Shown here piece after piece: positions 41,856 through 51,168 of a stretch of DNA of 64,000 nucleotides. This stretch comes from Exiguobacterium sp018617385 (GTDB lineage: Bacteria > Bacillota > Bacilli > Exiguobacteriales > Exiguobacteriaceae). Both the position numbers and the translations under genes were made by a program. The stretch lies in NCBI RefSeq assembly GCF_018617385.1, contig NZ_JACSKA010000002.1, positions 248,001-312,000 on the forward strand. Reading direction: 5' to 3'. The notes under the pieces were generated by a model. That model was not told the DNA's origin. It ran no database searches and saw only the letters and a list, made by a program, of their open reading frames with translations. How positions within the stretch are numbered: position 1 is the stretch's first letter; each line of letters begins with the position of its first letter.

Positions 41856-43693
41856 TCATTCACCTCCACAATCGTATCGAATGGGATCGTGAAGTAAATC
41901 GTTGTACCTCTTCCAAATTCACTCTCTGCCCAGATGTCGCCACCGTGAGCGGATACGACTTCCTTGGCAATCGATAGACCGAGTCCGGTACCACCGATGT
42001 TACGCGCCCGTGCCTTATCAACACGATAGAAACGCTCGAAAATTTTCTTCAAGTTCGACTTCGGAATCCCGACCCCTTCATCCTTGATGCCGATGACGAG
42101 GCGTTTCGCCCGAAGCATCGTCCGGAACGTAATCGTCCCGCCTTCTGGTGAGAACTTGATGGCGTTCGTGATGATGTTGTCGATGACTTGGGTCATCTTA
42201 TCTTGATCGGCATGCACGTAGACACGACGCTTCATCAGTTTGCGACGGAATTGAATCGCATCCCCTTTCGTCATCTCGTGACGGTCGATAATGTCGTTAA
42301 AGAACTGCACAAAGTCGAACTTCACTTTTTGCATCTTATATTCTTTACTGTCCATCTTCGAGAGTTGCAACAAATCGTTGACGAGGCGAATCATCCGTTC
42401 CGTCTCGTTTTGTGTCGTTTCTAAGAAACGTGGCGCCAATTCCTCATCCTGGTACGCGCCTTCTGCGAGAACCTCCAAATAGCTACGCATCGTCGTGAGC
42501 GGCGTCCGCAATTCATGACTGACGTTCGCAACGAATTCACGGCGGTCCTGTTCGACCTGTTCTTGTTCCGTGACGTCATGCAGGACGACGATAAGACCTG
42601 TGATCGGTCCGCTATGTTTTTGAATCGGTGAGAAATAGGCACGAACGAGGAACAATTCTTCGTCCGTACTGAGGTCAATCAGTTTTGTCGGCATCGTGCC
42701 GTCTTCCGGAATGACGATTTCCTCTTCGAATGCGAGGAGACTTTGTAAGTTCGTCCCCATCGCCTCTTCTTCAGCGACTCCGATCATGTCGCGTGCCTGG
42801 TCGTTCATCAAGATGACCCGTAGCGATCGGTCAGTCGCGACCACACCGTCCGACATGTTCTCGAGGACACTCGTCAAGCGGCGTCGTTCGGCTTCCGTTG
42901 TCGCGTTCGCCTCCATCAACTCATCCGTCAATTCGTTGAACGCATACGCGAGTTGACCGACCTCGTCATCCGAATACACTTTAACTTTCCGCGAGAAGTT
43001 CCCTTTCCGCATCTCGACGGCCTGCCTCCGCATATCGGCAATCGGTCGCGTGATGGTTCGAGATAAAAGGATTCCGAGGAACGAGGTGATGATGAGTGCG
43101 ATCAACGTCCCCGTTGCGAGGATGCGTGTCACTTGTTCCATCTGGTTGTAGATGGACTTCATCGATGCCTCGATATAGATCATCCCGGTCGTTGTGCCGT
43201 CCACTTCCGACTTGATTGGAACGGCGACGACGCGCATTCGGTCATTTGAATCTTCATAGACGAGCGTCTCTTGCGCTCCGCCTGTGGCGAATGACTTTTG
43301 AATGAACGTGCTCGCCGTCCGTTGTCCGACAAGACTTTGATTATTTTGGTTCGAGGTCGCCCGGACGACACTGTTCGTGTCGATGATTTGGACTTCTCGA
43401 ATGTCGTCAGCTAGCGTCGTGCTCTCTGTAAATTCAGACAGCAGCTGATCCAGTAACTGGTTCAACTGCTGGTCCGTGGTCGAGTCACTCTCGTTCGCGG
43501 CAGTCCCCTCACTGATGTTGTAGCTCAGTAGGTTCGCTCGGTCGACAAGTGACTGCGAGAAGTTGTTGATGTATTGCCGTTCCAAAGAACGCACAAAGTA
43601 CACGCCGATGACTTGCATCGCAACGAGAATGAGCAGCGCATAGATGACGACGAGCTTCCACTGGATTGATTTAAAGAAGTTCGTCCGTTTCAT
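41852..43693 (-). CDS. walK: Sensor histidine kinase WalK (VicK)
   Basis: A 613-residue essential kinase of cell-wall metabolism. Two membrane helices (about 13-32 and 183-203) flank an extracytoplasmic Cache-like domain. HAMP, then a PAS domain (about 260-370), HisKA with the phosphorylated His in ANVSHELRTPLTTMRSYLE, and an HATPase domain (DNIITNAIKFSPEGG, GVGIPKSNLKKIFERF, GTGLGLSIAKEV) follow in order. It starts three bases after walR. Confidence 0.96.
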   Translation of the reverse strand: MKRTNFFKSIQWKLVVIYALLILVAMQVIGVYFVRSLERQYINNFSQSLVDRANLLSYNISEGTAANESDSTTDQQLNQLLDQLLSEFTESTTLADDIREVQIIDTNSVVRATSNQNNQSLVGQRTASTFIQKSFATGGAQETLVYEDSNDRMRVVAVPIKSEVDGTTTGMIYIEASMKSIYNQMEQVTRILATGTLIALIITSFLGILLSRTITRPIADMRRQAVEMRKGNFSRKVKVYSDDEVGQLAYAFNELTDELMEANATTEAERRRLTSVLENMSDGVVATDRSLRVILMNDQARDMIGVAEEEAMGTNLQSLLAFEEEIVIPEDGTMPTKLIDLSTDEELFLVRAYFSPIQKHSGPITGLIVVLHDVTEQEQVEQDRREFVANVSHELRTPLTTMRSYLEVLAEGAYQDEELAPRFLETTQNETERMIRLVNDLLQLSKMDSKEYKMQKVKFDFVQFFNDIIDRHEMTKGDAIQFRRKLMKRRVYVHADQDKMTQVIDNIITNAIKFSPEGGTITFRTMLRAKRLVIGIKDEGVGIPKSNLKKIFERFYRVDKARARNIGGTGLGLSIAKEVVSAHGGDIWAESEFGRGTTIYFTIPFDTIVEVND

Positions 43694-43696
43694 CGT

Positions 43697-44407
43697 TTAA
43701 TCTTCTTCTCCTGCCTTCAAATAATACCCGACGCCGCGACGCGTAATAATATACGTCGGAGTCGACGGGTTGTCCTCTACTTTTTCACGAAGACGACGCA
43801 CCGTGACGTCCACGGTGCGCACATCACCGAAGTAATCATAGCCCCATACCGTTTGGAGCAAGTGCTCCCGCGTCATCACTTGTCCGATGTTTTGGGCGAG
43901 GTAATGAATCAATTCGAACTCGCGATGCGTCAATTCGATCTTCTCATCCCGCTTCGTCACCATGTACGAGTCCGGGTGAATCGTCAAATCGCCAATCACG
44001 ATATCGTTCGCGTTCGCGCCTTTCGCTTCCGGCGCCGGTGCCGTCGCATGACGTCGCATGTTCGCTTTGACACGGGCTAACAATTCACGTGAGCTGAACG
44101 GCTTTGTGACGTAATCGTCTGCACCGAGCTCTAGTCCGAGTACTTTGTCGATCTCGGAATCTTTCGCCGTCAACATGATGATCGGCATATCGTATTTCTT
44201 CCGTACCTCACGGCATACTTCCATGCCGTCTTTGAGCGGAAGCATGATGTCGAGCAAGATGAGATCCGGTTGAATCTCTTCTACTTTGACGAGCGCTTCT
44301 TCGCCGTCATAGGCGACATGCACCTGGTAACCTTCTTTTTCAAGTTTAAACTTCAATATATCTGCGATTGGTTGTTCGTCATCTACCACTAAAATCGTAC
44401 GATCCAT
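43697..44407 (-). CDS. walR: Response regulator WalR (VicR)
   Basis: A 236-residue OmpR-type regulator. The receiver has acidic DDEQP, the phosphorylated Asp in LILLDIMLPLKDGMEV and the Lys in VTKPF; the C-terminal winged helix includes DVRTVDVTVRRLREK. It controls autolysin and cell-wall genes. First gene of the wal operon, downstream of purA across a terminator. Confidence 0.96.
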   Translation of the reverse strand: MDRTILVVDDEQPIADILKFKLEKEGYQVHVAYDGEEALVKVEEIQPDLILLDIMLPLKDGMEVCREVRKKYDMPIIMLTAKDSEIDKVLGLELGADDYVTKPFSSRELLARVKANMRRHATAPAPEAKGANANDIVIGDLTIHPDSYMVTKRDEKIELTHREFELIHYLAQNIGQVMTREHLLQTVWGYDYFGDVRTVDVTVRRLREKVEDNPSTPTYIITRRGVGYYLKAGEED

Positions 44408-44501
44408 TCAGTGAGTCCTCCTCTTATCATTAAACGTACATGCCTACATTGTAACTCTTTTTATACCGCTTAGAAAGCGTGGTCCATTTCCGTGGAAATA
44501 G

Positions 44502-44526
44502 AAAAAGAGAGCCCGATGGCTCCCTT
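44502..44526 (-). terminator. Terminator of purA
   Basis: The minus-strand hairpin GAGCC/GGCTC is followed by TCTTTTTC. Confidence 0.65.
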
Positions 44527-44528
44527 TC

Positions 44529-45818
44529 TTATGCTTCGTAAATATCACGCAAGATGACCGTCTGTTCACGAGCCGGTCCGACCGAGAACGTCAACAACTC
44601 GACTCCTGTCAATTCCTCGATGCGACGCACGTAACGCTGTGCGTTCTCCGGAAGGTCTTCAAAGCGACGAACCCCTGTGATGTCTTCTGTCCAGCCAGGA
44701 AGCTCTTCGTATACCGGTACACACTTCTCAAGGACGCGGAAGTTCGGTGGATACTCGTCGAGATGCTTTCCTTCGTACTCATACGATGTACAAATCTTGA
44801 GCGTCTCAAGACCTGTCAACACATCGATGGAGTTGAGGCAAAGATCGGTGATCCCGCTGACGCGGCGTGAGTGACGCACGACGACCGAGTCGAACCAGCC
44901 GACACGGCGTGGACGACCAGTTGTCGTTCCGTATTCTTTCCCGACTTCACGGATCGTATGACCGATCTCATCGTCGAGTTCTGTCGGGAACGGACCGTCA
45001 CCGACGCGTGACGTGTATGCTTTACAGACGCCGACCACGTGATGAATCTTCGATGGCCCGATTCCGGCACCACTCGATACGCCACCCGATGCAGCGTTCG
45101 ACGATGTGACGAACGGATACGTTCCATGGTCGATATCGAGAAGGACCCCCTGAGCCCCTTCAAAGAGAACTTTTTTCTCTTCGTCGAGCGCATCGTTCAA
45201 CACGACCGATGTATCACACACGTATTTCGCGAACTGTTGCCCGTACGCATAGTATTCTTCAAAGATGTCGTCGAACTCGATTGGATCGACTTCATACATT
45301 TTCACGAACATGCGGTTTTTTAGTTCAAGCACGGTCTTTAGCTTCTCCGCGAACACTTCTTTGTCGAGAAGGTCGGCGATGCGAATCCCGATACGTGCCG
45401 CCTTATCCATGTATGCTGGGCCGATTCCTTTTAGTGTCGTCCCGACTTTCGCGTCACCTTTCGCCTCTTCTTCGAGACGATCTTGGAGCTGGTGGTACGG
45501 CAAGATGATATGCGCTCGGTTCGAGATTCGAAGGTTATCCGTGCTCACACCACGTTCATGTAAGTAAGCGAGTTCTGTCACGAGTGATTTCGGGTTGACG
45601 ACCATCCCGTTCCCGATGACACACGTCTTATCCGAATAGAAAATCCCAGACGGAATGAGGTGAAGTTTATATTTCGTATCATTGAAGACGATCGTGTGAC
45701 CAGCGTTGTCTCCCCCTTGATAACGCGCGACGACTTCGGCTTGTTTCGATAAGAAATCGGTGATCTTCCCTTTCCCTTCATCGCCCCACTGCGTTCCCAC
45801 TACGACTACTGATGACAT
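44529..45818 (-). CDS. purA: Adenylosuccinate synthetase PurA
   Basis: A 429-residue enzyme joining IMP and aspartate with GTP in the first step to AMP. N-terminal GTQWGDEGKGKITD, GNGMVVNPKSLVTEL, the GTP-binding GGVSSGAGIGPSKI and C-terminal SVGPAREQTVI are diagnostic. AAGGAGG lies upstream. A pair of inverted PurR boxes lies 78-121 bases upstream of the start. Confidence 0.97.
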   Translation of the reverse strand: MSSVVVVGTQWGDEGKGKITDFLSKQAEVVARYQGGDNAGHTIVFNDTKYKLHLIPSGIFYSDKTCVIGNGMVVNPKSLVTELAYLHERGVSTDNLRISNRAHIILPYHQLQDRLEEEAKGDAKVGTTLKGIGPAYMDKAARIGIRIADLLDKEVFAEKLKTVLELKNRMFVKMYEVDPIEFDDIFEEYYAYGQQFAKYVCDTSVVLNDALDEEKKVLFEGAQGVLLDIDHGTYPFVTSSNAASGGVSSGAGIGPSKIHHVVGVCKAYTSRVGDGPFPTELDDEIGHTIREVGKEYGTTTGRPRRVGWFDSVVVRHSRRVSGITDLCLNSIDVLTGLETLKICTSYEYEGKHLDEYPPNFRVLEKCVPVYEELPGWTEDITGVRRFEDLPENAQRYVRRIEELTGVELLTFSVGPAREQTVILRDIYEA

Positions 45819-45895
45819 AATGAATCCTCCTTATTAATCAACGTTCTGTTCAAACCATCCGTAAGTGTACACTTGAAAAGCGAGAAAGTCAATTG

Positions 45896-45939
45896 AATAC
45901 CGAACGTTTTATATAAGATGTAACTATTCGTTCGTTATT
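45896..45939. promoter_or_regulatory. PurR box pair upstream of purA
   Basis: AATACCGAACGTT (45896-45908) matches the PurBox AWWWCCGAACWWT at 12 of 13 positions. A weaker inverted copy lies at 45927-45939, 18 bases away, the orientation and approximate spacing of B. subtilis PurBoxes. Confidence 0.6.
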
Positions 45940-45956
45940 TTAACCAAACCCTATAT

Positions 45957-45989
45957 AAAAAAGACACCACCGACGTTACATCGGTGGTG
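45957..45989 (-). terminator. Terminator of dnaB
   Basis: The minus-strand hairpin CACCACCGA/TCGGTGGTG is followed by TCTTTTTT. It overlaps the dnaB stop. Confidence 0.85.
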
Positions 45990-47328
45990 CGAAGGCTTGC
46001 GTCTCCATATTGACGAACTTGTTGTACTCTTTCCGGAAAGAGAGCTTGACCGTACCGGTCGGACCGTTACGTTGTTTCGCAATGATGATTTCAATCGTAT
46101 TGGCGTCCTCACTCTCTTTATCGTAATAGTCATCACGATAGAGGAAGGCGACGATATCGGCATCTTGCTCGATTGCTCCCGATTCACGGATATCCGACAT
46201 CATCGGTCGCTTGTCTTGACGACTCTCTACGCCACGTGAGAGCTGAGACAAGGCGATGACCGGTACTTGGAGTTCCCGTGCAATCGCTTTGAGCGTACGT
46301 GAGATTTCCGATACTTCCTGTTGGCGGTTCTCGCCCGGTTTCCCGTTCCCGACGATGAGCTGTAAGTAGTCAATCATGATCATCCCGAGACCGTGTTCCT
46401 GCTTCAATCGGCGACATTTGGCCCGGATTTCGTTGACCCGAAGACCCGGTGTATCGTCAATGTAGATGCCTGCCTGTGAGAGCGACGACATCGCGAGAGA
46501 GAGACGACCCCAGTCTTCCGCTTCAAGACGACCGGTCCGGAGGCGCTGGGCGTCGATGTTCCCTTCCGCACACAACATACGCATAACGAGTTGCTCGGCA
46601 CCCATCTCCAAACTGAAGATGGCGACGTTCTCACCCGTACGGACCGCGACGTTCTGCGAGATGTTCAAGGCGAACGCGGTCTTCCCGACAGATGGACGGG
46701 CGGCCACGATAATCAAATCGTTTCGTTGGAAACCGGCTGTCATCTTATCCAAATCCGTGAAGCCGGTCGCAATCCCCGTGATTTCACCGCTCGACTGATG
46801 CAGCTTTTCAATCGTCGAGTACGCATCCGATAAGACAGAACCAATCGGGTGGAAGCTCGATTGCCCTTTTCGTTGCGATACTTTTAGAATGTTCCGCTCC
46901 GCGTCCGAGAGGACAGAATCGACCTCGTCCTGACGCTCATAACCATCCGAGACGATGTTCGTCGCTGTTCGAATCAGACGACGGAGTGCCGCTTTTTGGT
47001 CGACGACGTTCAAGTAATAGCCGATGTTCCCGATGGCGGGAACGGATTCCGCGACCTCCGCCAAATAGTTGAGGCCCCCGATCTCGTCTAAAATCCCTTG
47101 CGCCTGCAACTCGGAACTGAGCGTGACCAAGTCGACGAGCTCGCCTCGGTCATTGATTTTTAGCATCGCTTCAAAGATGCGCTGGTGGCTGACACGATAA
47201 AAGTCGTCCGGATCGACCCGCTCTGAGGCCGTAATCAACCGATCCGAATCGAGGATGATCGCTCCTAAGACGGCTTGCTCCGCTTCCACACTATGCGGTG
47301 GTGTATTGACTTGAATCGCATCACTCAT
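45976..47328 (-). CDS. dnaB: Replicative DNA helicase DnaB-type
   Basis: A 450-residue hexameric helicase of the replication fork (DnaC in B. subtilis naming). The N-terminal domain (about 1-150) begins PPHSVEAEQAVLGAIILD; the RecA-like domain has Walker A AARPSVGKTAFALNI, GMIMIDYLQLI (Walker B) and the arginine-finger region near RNGPTG. Length is standard. It follows rplI by 17 bases, as in other Bacillales. Confidence 0.97.
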   Translation of the reverse strand: MSDAIQVNTPPHSVEAEQAVLGAIILDSDRLITASERVDPDDFYRVSHQRIFEAMLKINDRGELVDLVTLSSELQAQGILDEIGGLNYLAEVAESVPAIGNIGYYLNVVDQKAALRRLIRTATNIVSDGYERQDEVDSVLSDAERNILKVSQRKGQSSFHPIGSVLSDAYSTIEKLHQSSGEITGIATGFTDLDKMTAGFQRNDLIIVAARPSVGKTAFALNISQNVAVRTGENVAIFSLEMGAEQLVMRMLCAEGNIDAQRLRTGRLEAEDWGRLSLAMSSLSQAGIYIDDTPGLRVNEIRAKCRRLKQEHGLGMIMIDYLQLIVGNGKPGENRQQEVSEISRTLKAIARELQVPVIALSQLSRGVESRQDKRPMMSDIRESGAIEQDADIVAFLYRDDYYDKESEDANTIEIIIAKQRNGPTGTVKLSFRKEYNKFVNMETQAFAPPM

Positions 47329-47345
47329 CCGTCTCTACCTCACCT

Positions 47346-47789
47346 TCAAGCTTCTTGTACATGTACATTCAACGTCGCGACGACGTCATGGTGCAACTTC
47401 ACTGGCACTTTCGTGAAACCGAGCGCCTTGATCGGATGCTCGAGTTCAATTTTACGCTTATCGATTTTGTAACCCATCGATTTAAGGGCATCCGCGATTT
47501 GCTTGCTCGTGACCGAACCGAACACGCGACCGCCTTCACCGGCTTTTGTCGTGACGGCAATCGTCTCTTTTTCAAGCTTCTCTTTGAGTCGTTTCGCTTC
47601 GTTCAACTCTTCTTCTGCTGCTTCTTCGGCACGACGTTCTTTCGCCGCGAACGCTTTTAAGTTTCCTGGTGTCGCTTCCACTGCTAAGTTCTTCTTGAAC
47701 AAGACGTTTTTAGCGTAAGCGTCTGCCACGTTTTTCACTTCTCCAGCTTTCCCTTGTCCTTTTACATCTACTTTCAAAATGACTTTCAT
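47346..47789 (-). CDS. rplI: 50S ribosomal protein L9
   Basis: A 147-residue L9. The N-terminal domain starts MKVILKVDVKGQGKAGEVKN, a long connecting helix with many Glu/Lys (AEEAAEEELNEAKRLKEKLE) follows, and the C-terminal domain ends with the usual HHDVVATLNVHVQ. The start overlaps the gdpP stop by four bases. Confidence 0.97.
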   Translation of the reverse strand: MKVILKVDVKGQGKAGEVKNVADAYAKNVLFKKNLAVEATPGNLKAFAAKERRAEEAAEEELNEAKRLKEKLEKETIAVTTKAGEGGRVFGSVTSKQIADALKSMGYKIDKRKIELEHPIKALGFTKVPVKLHHDVVATLNVHVQEA

Positions 47790-49777
47790 TCTAATTCCTC
47801 TCCTTCAGTTTCATCTGTTACGTAATGATCAATTGCTTCTTTCAACATGACGTTCGCTTGTTCGCGACTCACTTCAAGTTGCGTCGCTGCATTCGTCAAA
47901 TGGCCACCGCCATCGAGCATTTCCATGATGACCTGGACGTTGACGTCACCGAGCGACCGCGCGCTGATTCCCGTACGTCCGTCCGGTAAGACGGCGATGA
48001 CGAACGAGGCTTTGACGCCTTCCATATTCAGCAACTGGTCTGCAGACTGAGCGATCAACACTTGATGGTGTGCCTCGTCGTCAGAAGCGACCGCGATCGC
48101 CATCCCACCTGCATAAATTTCGGTGTTTCTCAAAATCTGAGACTGCTCGATATAAGCATCGAGGTCTTGTCTCATGAAGTGCTGCACGAGTACCGTGTCA
48201 GCCCCCTGAACTCGCAAGAAGGATGCCGCATCAAACGTACGGGACCCCGTACGGAGCGTAAATCCTTTCGTATCGACCATGATTCCTGCAAGAAGTGACG
48301 TCGCCTCTAAAATCGAGAGCTTGCGGCTTCCCGCCTGATACTCAATCAATTCTGTGACGAGCTCACTCGTTGATGATGCGTACGGCTCCATATACACGAG
48401 AACCGGATCTTCGATAAACTCTTCCCCGCGACGATGATGGTCGATGACGACAACCCGCTCCGACCGATACAAAATGTCTTTTGAAATGACGAGGGACGGA
48501 CGGTGTGTATCGACGACGACGAGTAATGTCTGTTCATCGATGAGTGGCTGCGCCTCATACTCGGTCAAGAATTGGCTGTATAACGAGTCATCGTTCTCCA
48601 CTTCCTGGACGAGCCGCTGGATCCCGACACTCGTCTCACCGGATGGAATGACGACATACGCCTCGCGTCCAACAAACTCGGCCAATTTCATGACACCGAT
48701 GGAAGCACCGAGCGAGTCCATATCTGGATTCTTATGTCCCATAACGAGGACACGGCTTGACTCCCGAATGAGGTCACGCATCGAGTTCGAGATGACACGT
48801 GCTCGGACGCGTGTTCGCTTCTCGGTCGGGTTTGTCTTCCCGCCGAAGAAACGAACTTTTCCGTTATGACGCTTGACGACCGCCTGGTCACCACCACGGC
48901 CAAGCCCTAAATCGAGGCTCGACTGAGAGAGATTGCCGAGCTCCGTCAACGTCGTCTCACCGCATCCAATCCCGATTGATAACGTCAACGGGATTCTTTG
49001 TTCCTTCGTCGCATCACGCACTTCATCCAAGATTGAAAAGCGGTTGTTTTCAAGTTCAGATAGCGTCCGTTCATTCATGACGAGGAAAAAGCGGTCCGCC
49101 GCTGTACGACGCATGTAGATGTGATGCCGCTGCGCCCATTGATTGAGGAGCACCGTCACCCGACGATTGACTTCACTACGGACCTGTTCATCCACCGCAG
49201 TCGACATCTCGTCATAGTTATCTAAATACAAAATACCGATAACCGTCTGCGTTTGAACATACTTTTGCTCCATCTCCGCTTCTTCGGTCATATCAAATAA
49301 ATAGAGGGTTTGATGGATTTGATTGTAATAGACACGATAGACACGGTCACCCACTTCAATCGTGGCTTCATCCTCTTCTTCTTCAATCAATTCATCGAAG
49401 GCGGAATGGAGCGCATCAAGCGGTATTCCAATCGCCATATCGAGTTCGAAAATCAATCGTGATTGTTCGTTATACCAACTGATCCGTCGGTCCTGGTCAA
49501 AGACTAAAATCCCAATCGGCATCGTCGTCAACGCTTCTTTTCCGACCTCTTCGATTTGATGAGAGAGAGAGAGGACATACTGTTCCCAATTTTTACGCTC
49601 CCGTCGCATCGTCACTTGCTGATAGATGAAAAAAATCAGCGTGCCCATAAACAGGGTGATTGCCGCCACAATGTTGTAGAACGCCAATCCCAACGAGACA
49701 AGGAATCCAATCACGTATGGAATCATGTGCCGCGCGTATTGGTTCTTCACGGATGTTATTGCTTCACCACTGTGCAT
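47786..49777 (-). CDS. gdpP: Cyclic-di-AMP phosphodiesterase GdpP (YybT)
   Basis: A 663-residue membrane enzyme that degrades cyclic di-AMP. Two N-terminal helices, a PAS-like domain (about 85-150), a degenerate GGDEF domain (about 170-300) and the DHH/DHHA1 phosphodiesterase domain. The latter has GHKNPDMDSLGASIG, VVVDTHRPS and VVIDHHRRGEE as metal-binding motifs and GGGHLTNAA near the end. AGGAGG lies five bases before the ATG. Upstream of rplI-dnaB in the conserved order. Confidence 0.96.
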   Translation of the reverse strand: MHSGEAITSVKNQYARHMIPYVIGFLVSLGLAFYNIVAAITLFMGTLIFFIYQQVTMRRERKNWEQYVLSLSHQIEEVGKEALTTMPIGILVFDQDRRISWYNEQSRLIFELDMAIGIPLDALHSAFDELIEEEEDEATIEVGDRVYRVYYNQIHQTLYLFDMTEEAEMEQKYVQTQTVIGILYLDNYDEMSTAVDEQVRSEVNRRVTVLLNQWAQRHHIYMRRTAADRFFLVMNERTLSELENNRFSILDEVRDATKEQRIPLTLSIGIGCGETTLTELGNLSQSSLDLGLGRGGDQAVVKRHNGKVRFFGGKTNPTEKRTRVRARVISNSMRDLIRESSRVLVMGHKNPDMDSLGASIGVMKLAEFVGREAYVVIPSGETSVGIQRLVQEVENDDSLYSQFLTEYEAQPLIDEQTLLVVVDTHRPSLVISKDILYRSERVVVIDHHRRGEEFIEDPVLVYMEPYASSTSELVTELIEYQAGSRKLSILEATSLLAGIMVDTKGFTLRTGSRTFDAASFLRVQGADTVLVQHFMRQDLDAYIEQSQILRNTEIYAGGMAIAVASDDEAHHQVLIAQSADQLLNMEGVKASFVIAVLPDGRTGISARSLGDVNVQVIMEMLDGGGHLTNAATQLEVSREQANVMLKEAIDHYVTDETEGEELE

Positions 49778-49886
49778 GTATGCCTCCTAAAATGAGTAAT
49801 GTTCACCCATGGAATCGTAAAGGTTTCTGCTCTATCATACCATATTCGTCGGTTTCACTTACACACTTACAGACGAGATGAAATAC

Positions 49887-49918
49887 AAAAAAACGACTTA
49901 TCCAAGAGGATAAGCCGT
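49887..49918 (-). terminator. Terminator of the rpsF-ssb-rpsR operon
   Basis: The minus-strand hairpin ACGGCTTATCC/GGATAAGTCGT is followed by TTTTTT. Confidence 0.85.
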
Positions 49919-49929
49919 TCGTCAAACAA

Positions 49930-50160
49930 TTACTCTGCAACGTATGGAAGCAAAGCCATTTGACGTGAGCGCTTGATAGCGACAGTAAGTGGACGTTGGT
50001 ATTTCGCTGAAGTACCAGTCACACGACGTGGAAGAATTTTACCACGCTCCGAAACGAAGCGTTTGAGCAATTCTACGTCTTTATAATCGATATGAGTGAT
50101 GTTGTTCGACGTAAAGAAACATACTTTACGACGACGACGACCTCCTGGACGACGTGCCAT
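49930..50160 (-). CDS. rpsR: 30S ribosomal protein S18
   Basis: A 76-residue S18, with the typical basic start MARRPGGRRRRKVCFFTS, the block ILPRRVTGTSAKYQRPL and the end RSRQMALLPYV. It pairs with S6 in the 30S platform. AGGAGG precedes the ATG. Last gene of rpsF-ssb-rpsR. Confidence 0.97.
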   Translation of the reverse strand: MARRPGGRRRRKVCFFTSNNITHIDYKDVELLKRFVSERGKILPRRVTGTSAKYQRPLTVAIKRSRQMALLPYVAE

Positions 50161-50203
50161 GTGAAGACCTCCTTTATAAGTTAGTTTTTATTGTCCATGA
50201 TGA

Positions 50204-50713
50204 TTAGAATGGCAAATCATCATCTGACAAGTCGATTTTCCCGCCACCCGAGAACGGATCTGCGTCAAAACCTTTATTCGAATTCGAGGACTGAGATGAA
50301 GTCGAAGCAGCTCCTGCGCCCCATCCTGATCCACTTGATTCACCACCACCGAAGACATCTCCTGATGGTGCTTGCTCACGTTGCCCTGAGGCTCCGCGTG
50401 GTTCAAGGAAGCGTACGCTGTCGGCGACTACTTCTGCCCGGTAACGACGTTGGCCATCTTGTCCTTCGTAACTACTGATTTGAAGGCGACCGTCAACGCC
50501 GGCCATGCTGCCCTTTTTCAAGTATTGTGCTACGTTCTCTGCTTGTTTGCGCCAAACGACACAATCAATAAAGTCCGTCTCGCGCTTCCCATCTTGTCCA
50601 GCGAATGGACGATCGCAAGCGAGAGTAAGGCGTGTTACGGCGATTCCGCTCTGCGTATAACGCATTTCGGGATCGCGAGTCAATCGACCAACTAACACAA
50701 CTCGGTTAATCAT
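50204..50713 (-). CDS. ssb: Single-stranded DNA-binding protein
   Basis: A 169-residue SSB. The OB fold begins MINRVVLVGRLTRDPEMRYT and includes DFIDCVVWRKQAENVAQYL. A Gly/Ser-rich linker follows, ending in the acidic partner-binding tip SDDDLPF. The ATG at 50713 is preferred to TTG at 50719. Between the two ribosomal genes, as usual. Confidence 0.97.
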   Translation of the reverse strand: MINRVVLVGRLTRDPEMRYTQSGIAVTRLTLACDRPFAGQDGKRETDFIDCVVWRKQAENVAQYLKKGSMAGVDGRLQISSYEGQDGQRRYRAEVVADSVRFLEPRGASGQREQAPSGDVFGGGESSGSGWGAGAASTSSQSSNSNKGFDADPFSGGGKIDLSDDDLPF

Positions 50714-50750
50714 CTCCAAGCTCCCCTTTCACGATACGAAACGTTAAGGA

Positions 50751-51038
50751 TTAACGCTCGTCTTTTGTTGTCATTTGACGGACAACGTCGTCAGAGATCT
50801 TCATGAGACGCTCTGCTTCTAAGATCGCTTTAGGTTCAGCAACGATGTTAAGAAGAACGTAGTGTCCTTCGCGCATCTTGTTGATTTCATAAGCGAAACG
50901 ACGTTTACCCATGTCTGTTGTTTTTTCAACAGTACCACCGTTTTCAGTGATGACGTTGTTGAAGCGCTCGATTAAAGCTTTCTTCGCTTCCTCATCAACT
51001 GATGGACGGATAATGTAAAGAAGTTCGTATTTACGCAT
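50751..51038 (-). CDS. rpsF: 30S ribosomal protein S6
   Basis: A 95-residue S6 (MRKYELLYIIRPSVDEEAKK to the C-terminal VVRQMTTKDER). GGAGGTG lies before the ATG. First gene of the operon, preceded by a structured leader. Confidence 0.97.
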   Translation of the reverse strand: MRKYELLYIIRPSVDEEAKKALIERFNNVITENGGTVEKTTDMGKRRFAYEINKMREGHYVLLNIVAEPKAILEAERLMKISDDVVRQMTTKDER

Positions 51039-51058
51039 TATCTTTCACCTCCTCTTGG

Positions 51059-51092
51059 ACTAACGGCCCCTACTGGTTGTAGGAGCAAGGAG
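51059..51092 (-). promoter_or_regulatory. Candidate S6:S18-binding leader of rpsF
   Basis: On the minus strand CTCCTAC and GTAGGGG form a stem just before a CCG trinucleotide and the rpsF ribosome site. In many bacteria the S6:S18 complex binds a leader with a conserved CCG to repress the operon. Secondary structure was read by eye only. Confidence 0.35.
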
Positions 51093-51168
51093 CAAACAAT
51101 TGTTTTACTCACGTCATAATATACTATCAAACTTCCTTAACTTTTACAATACGTTTCCGTAAATCAAC

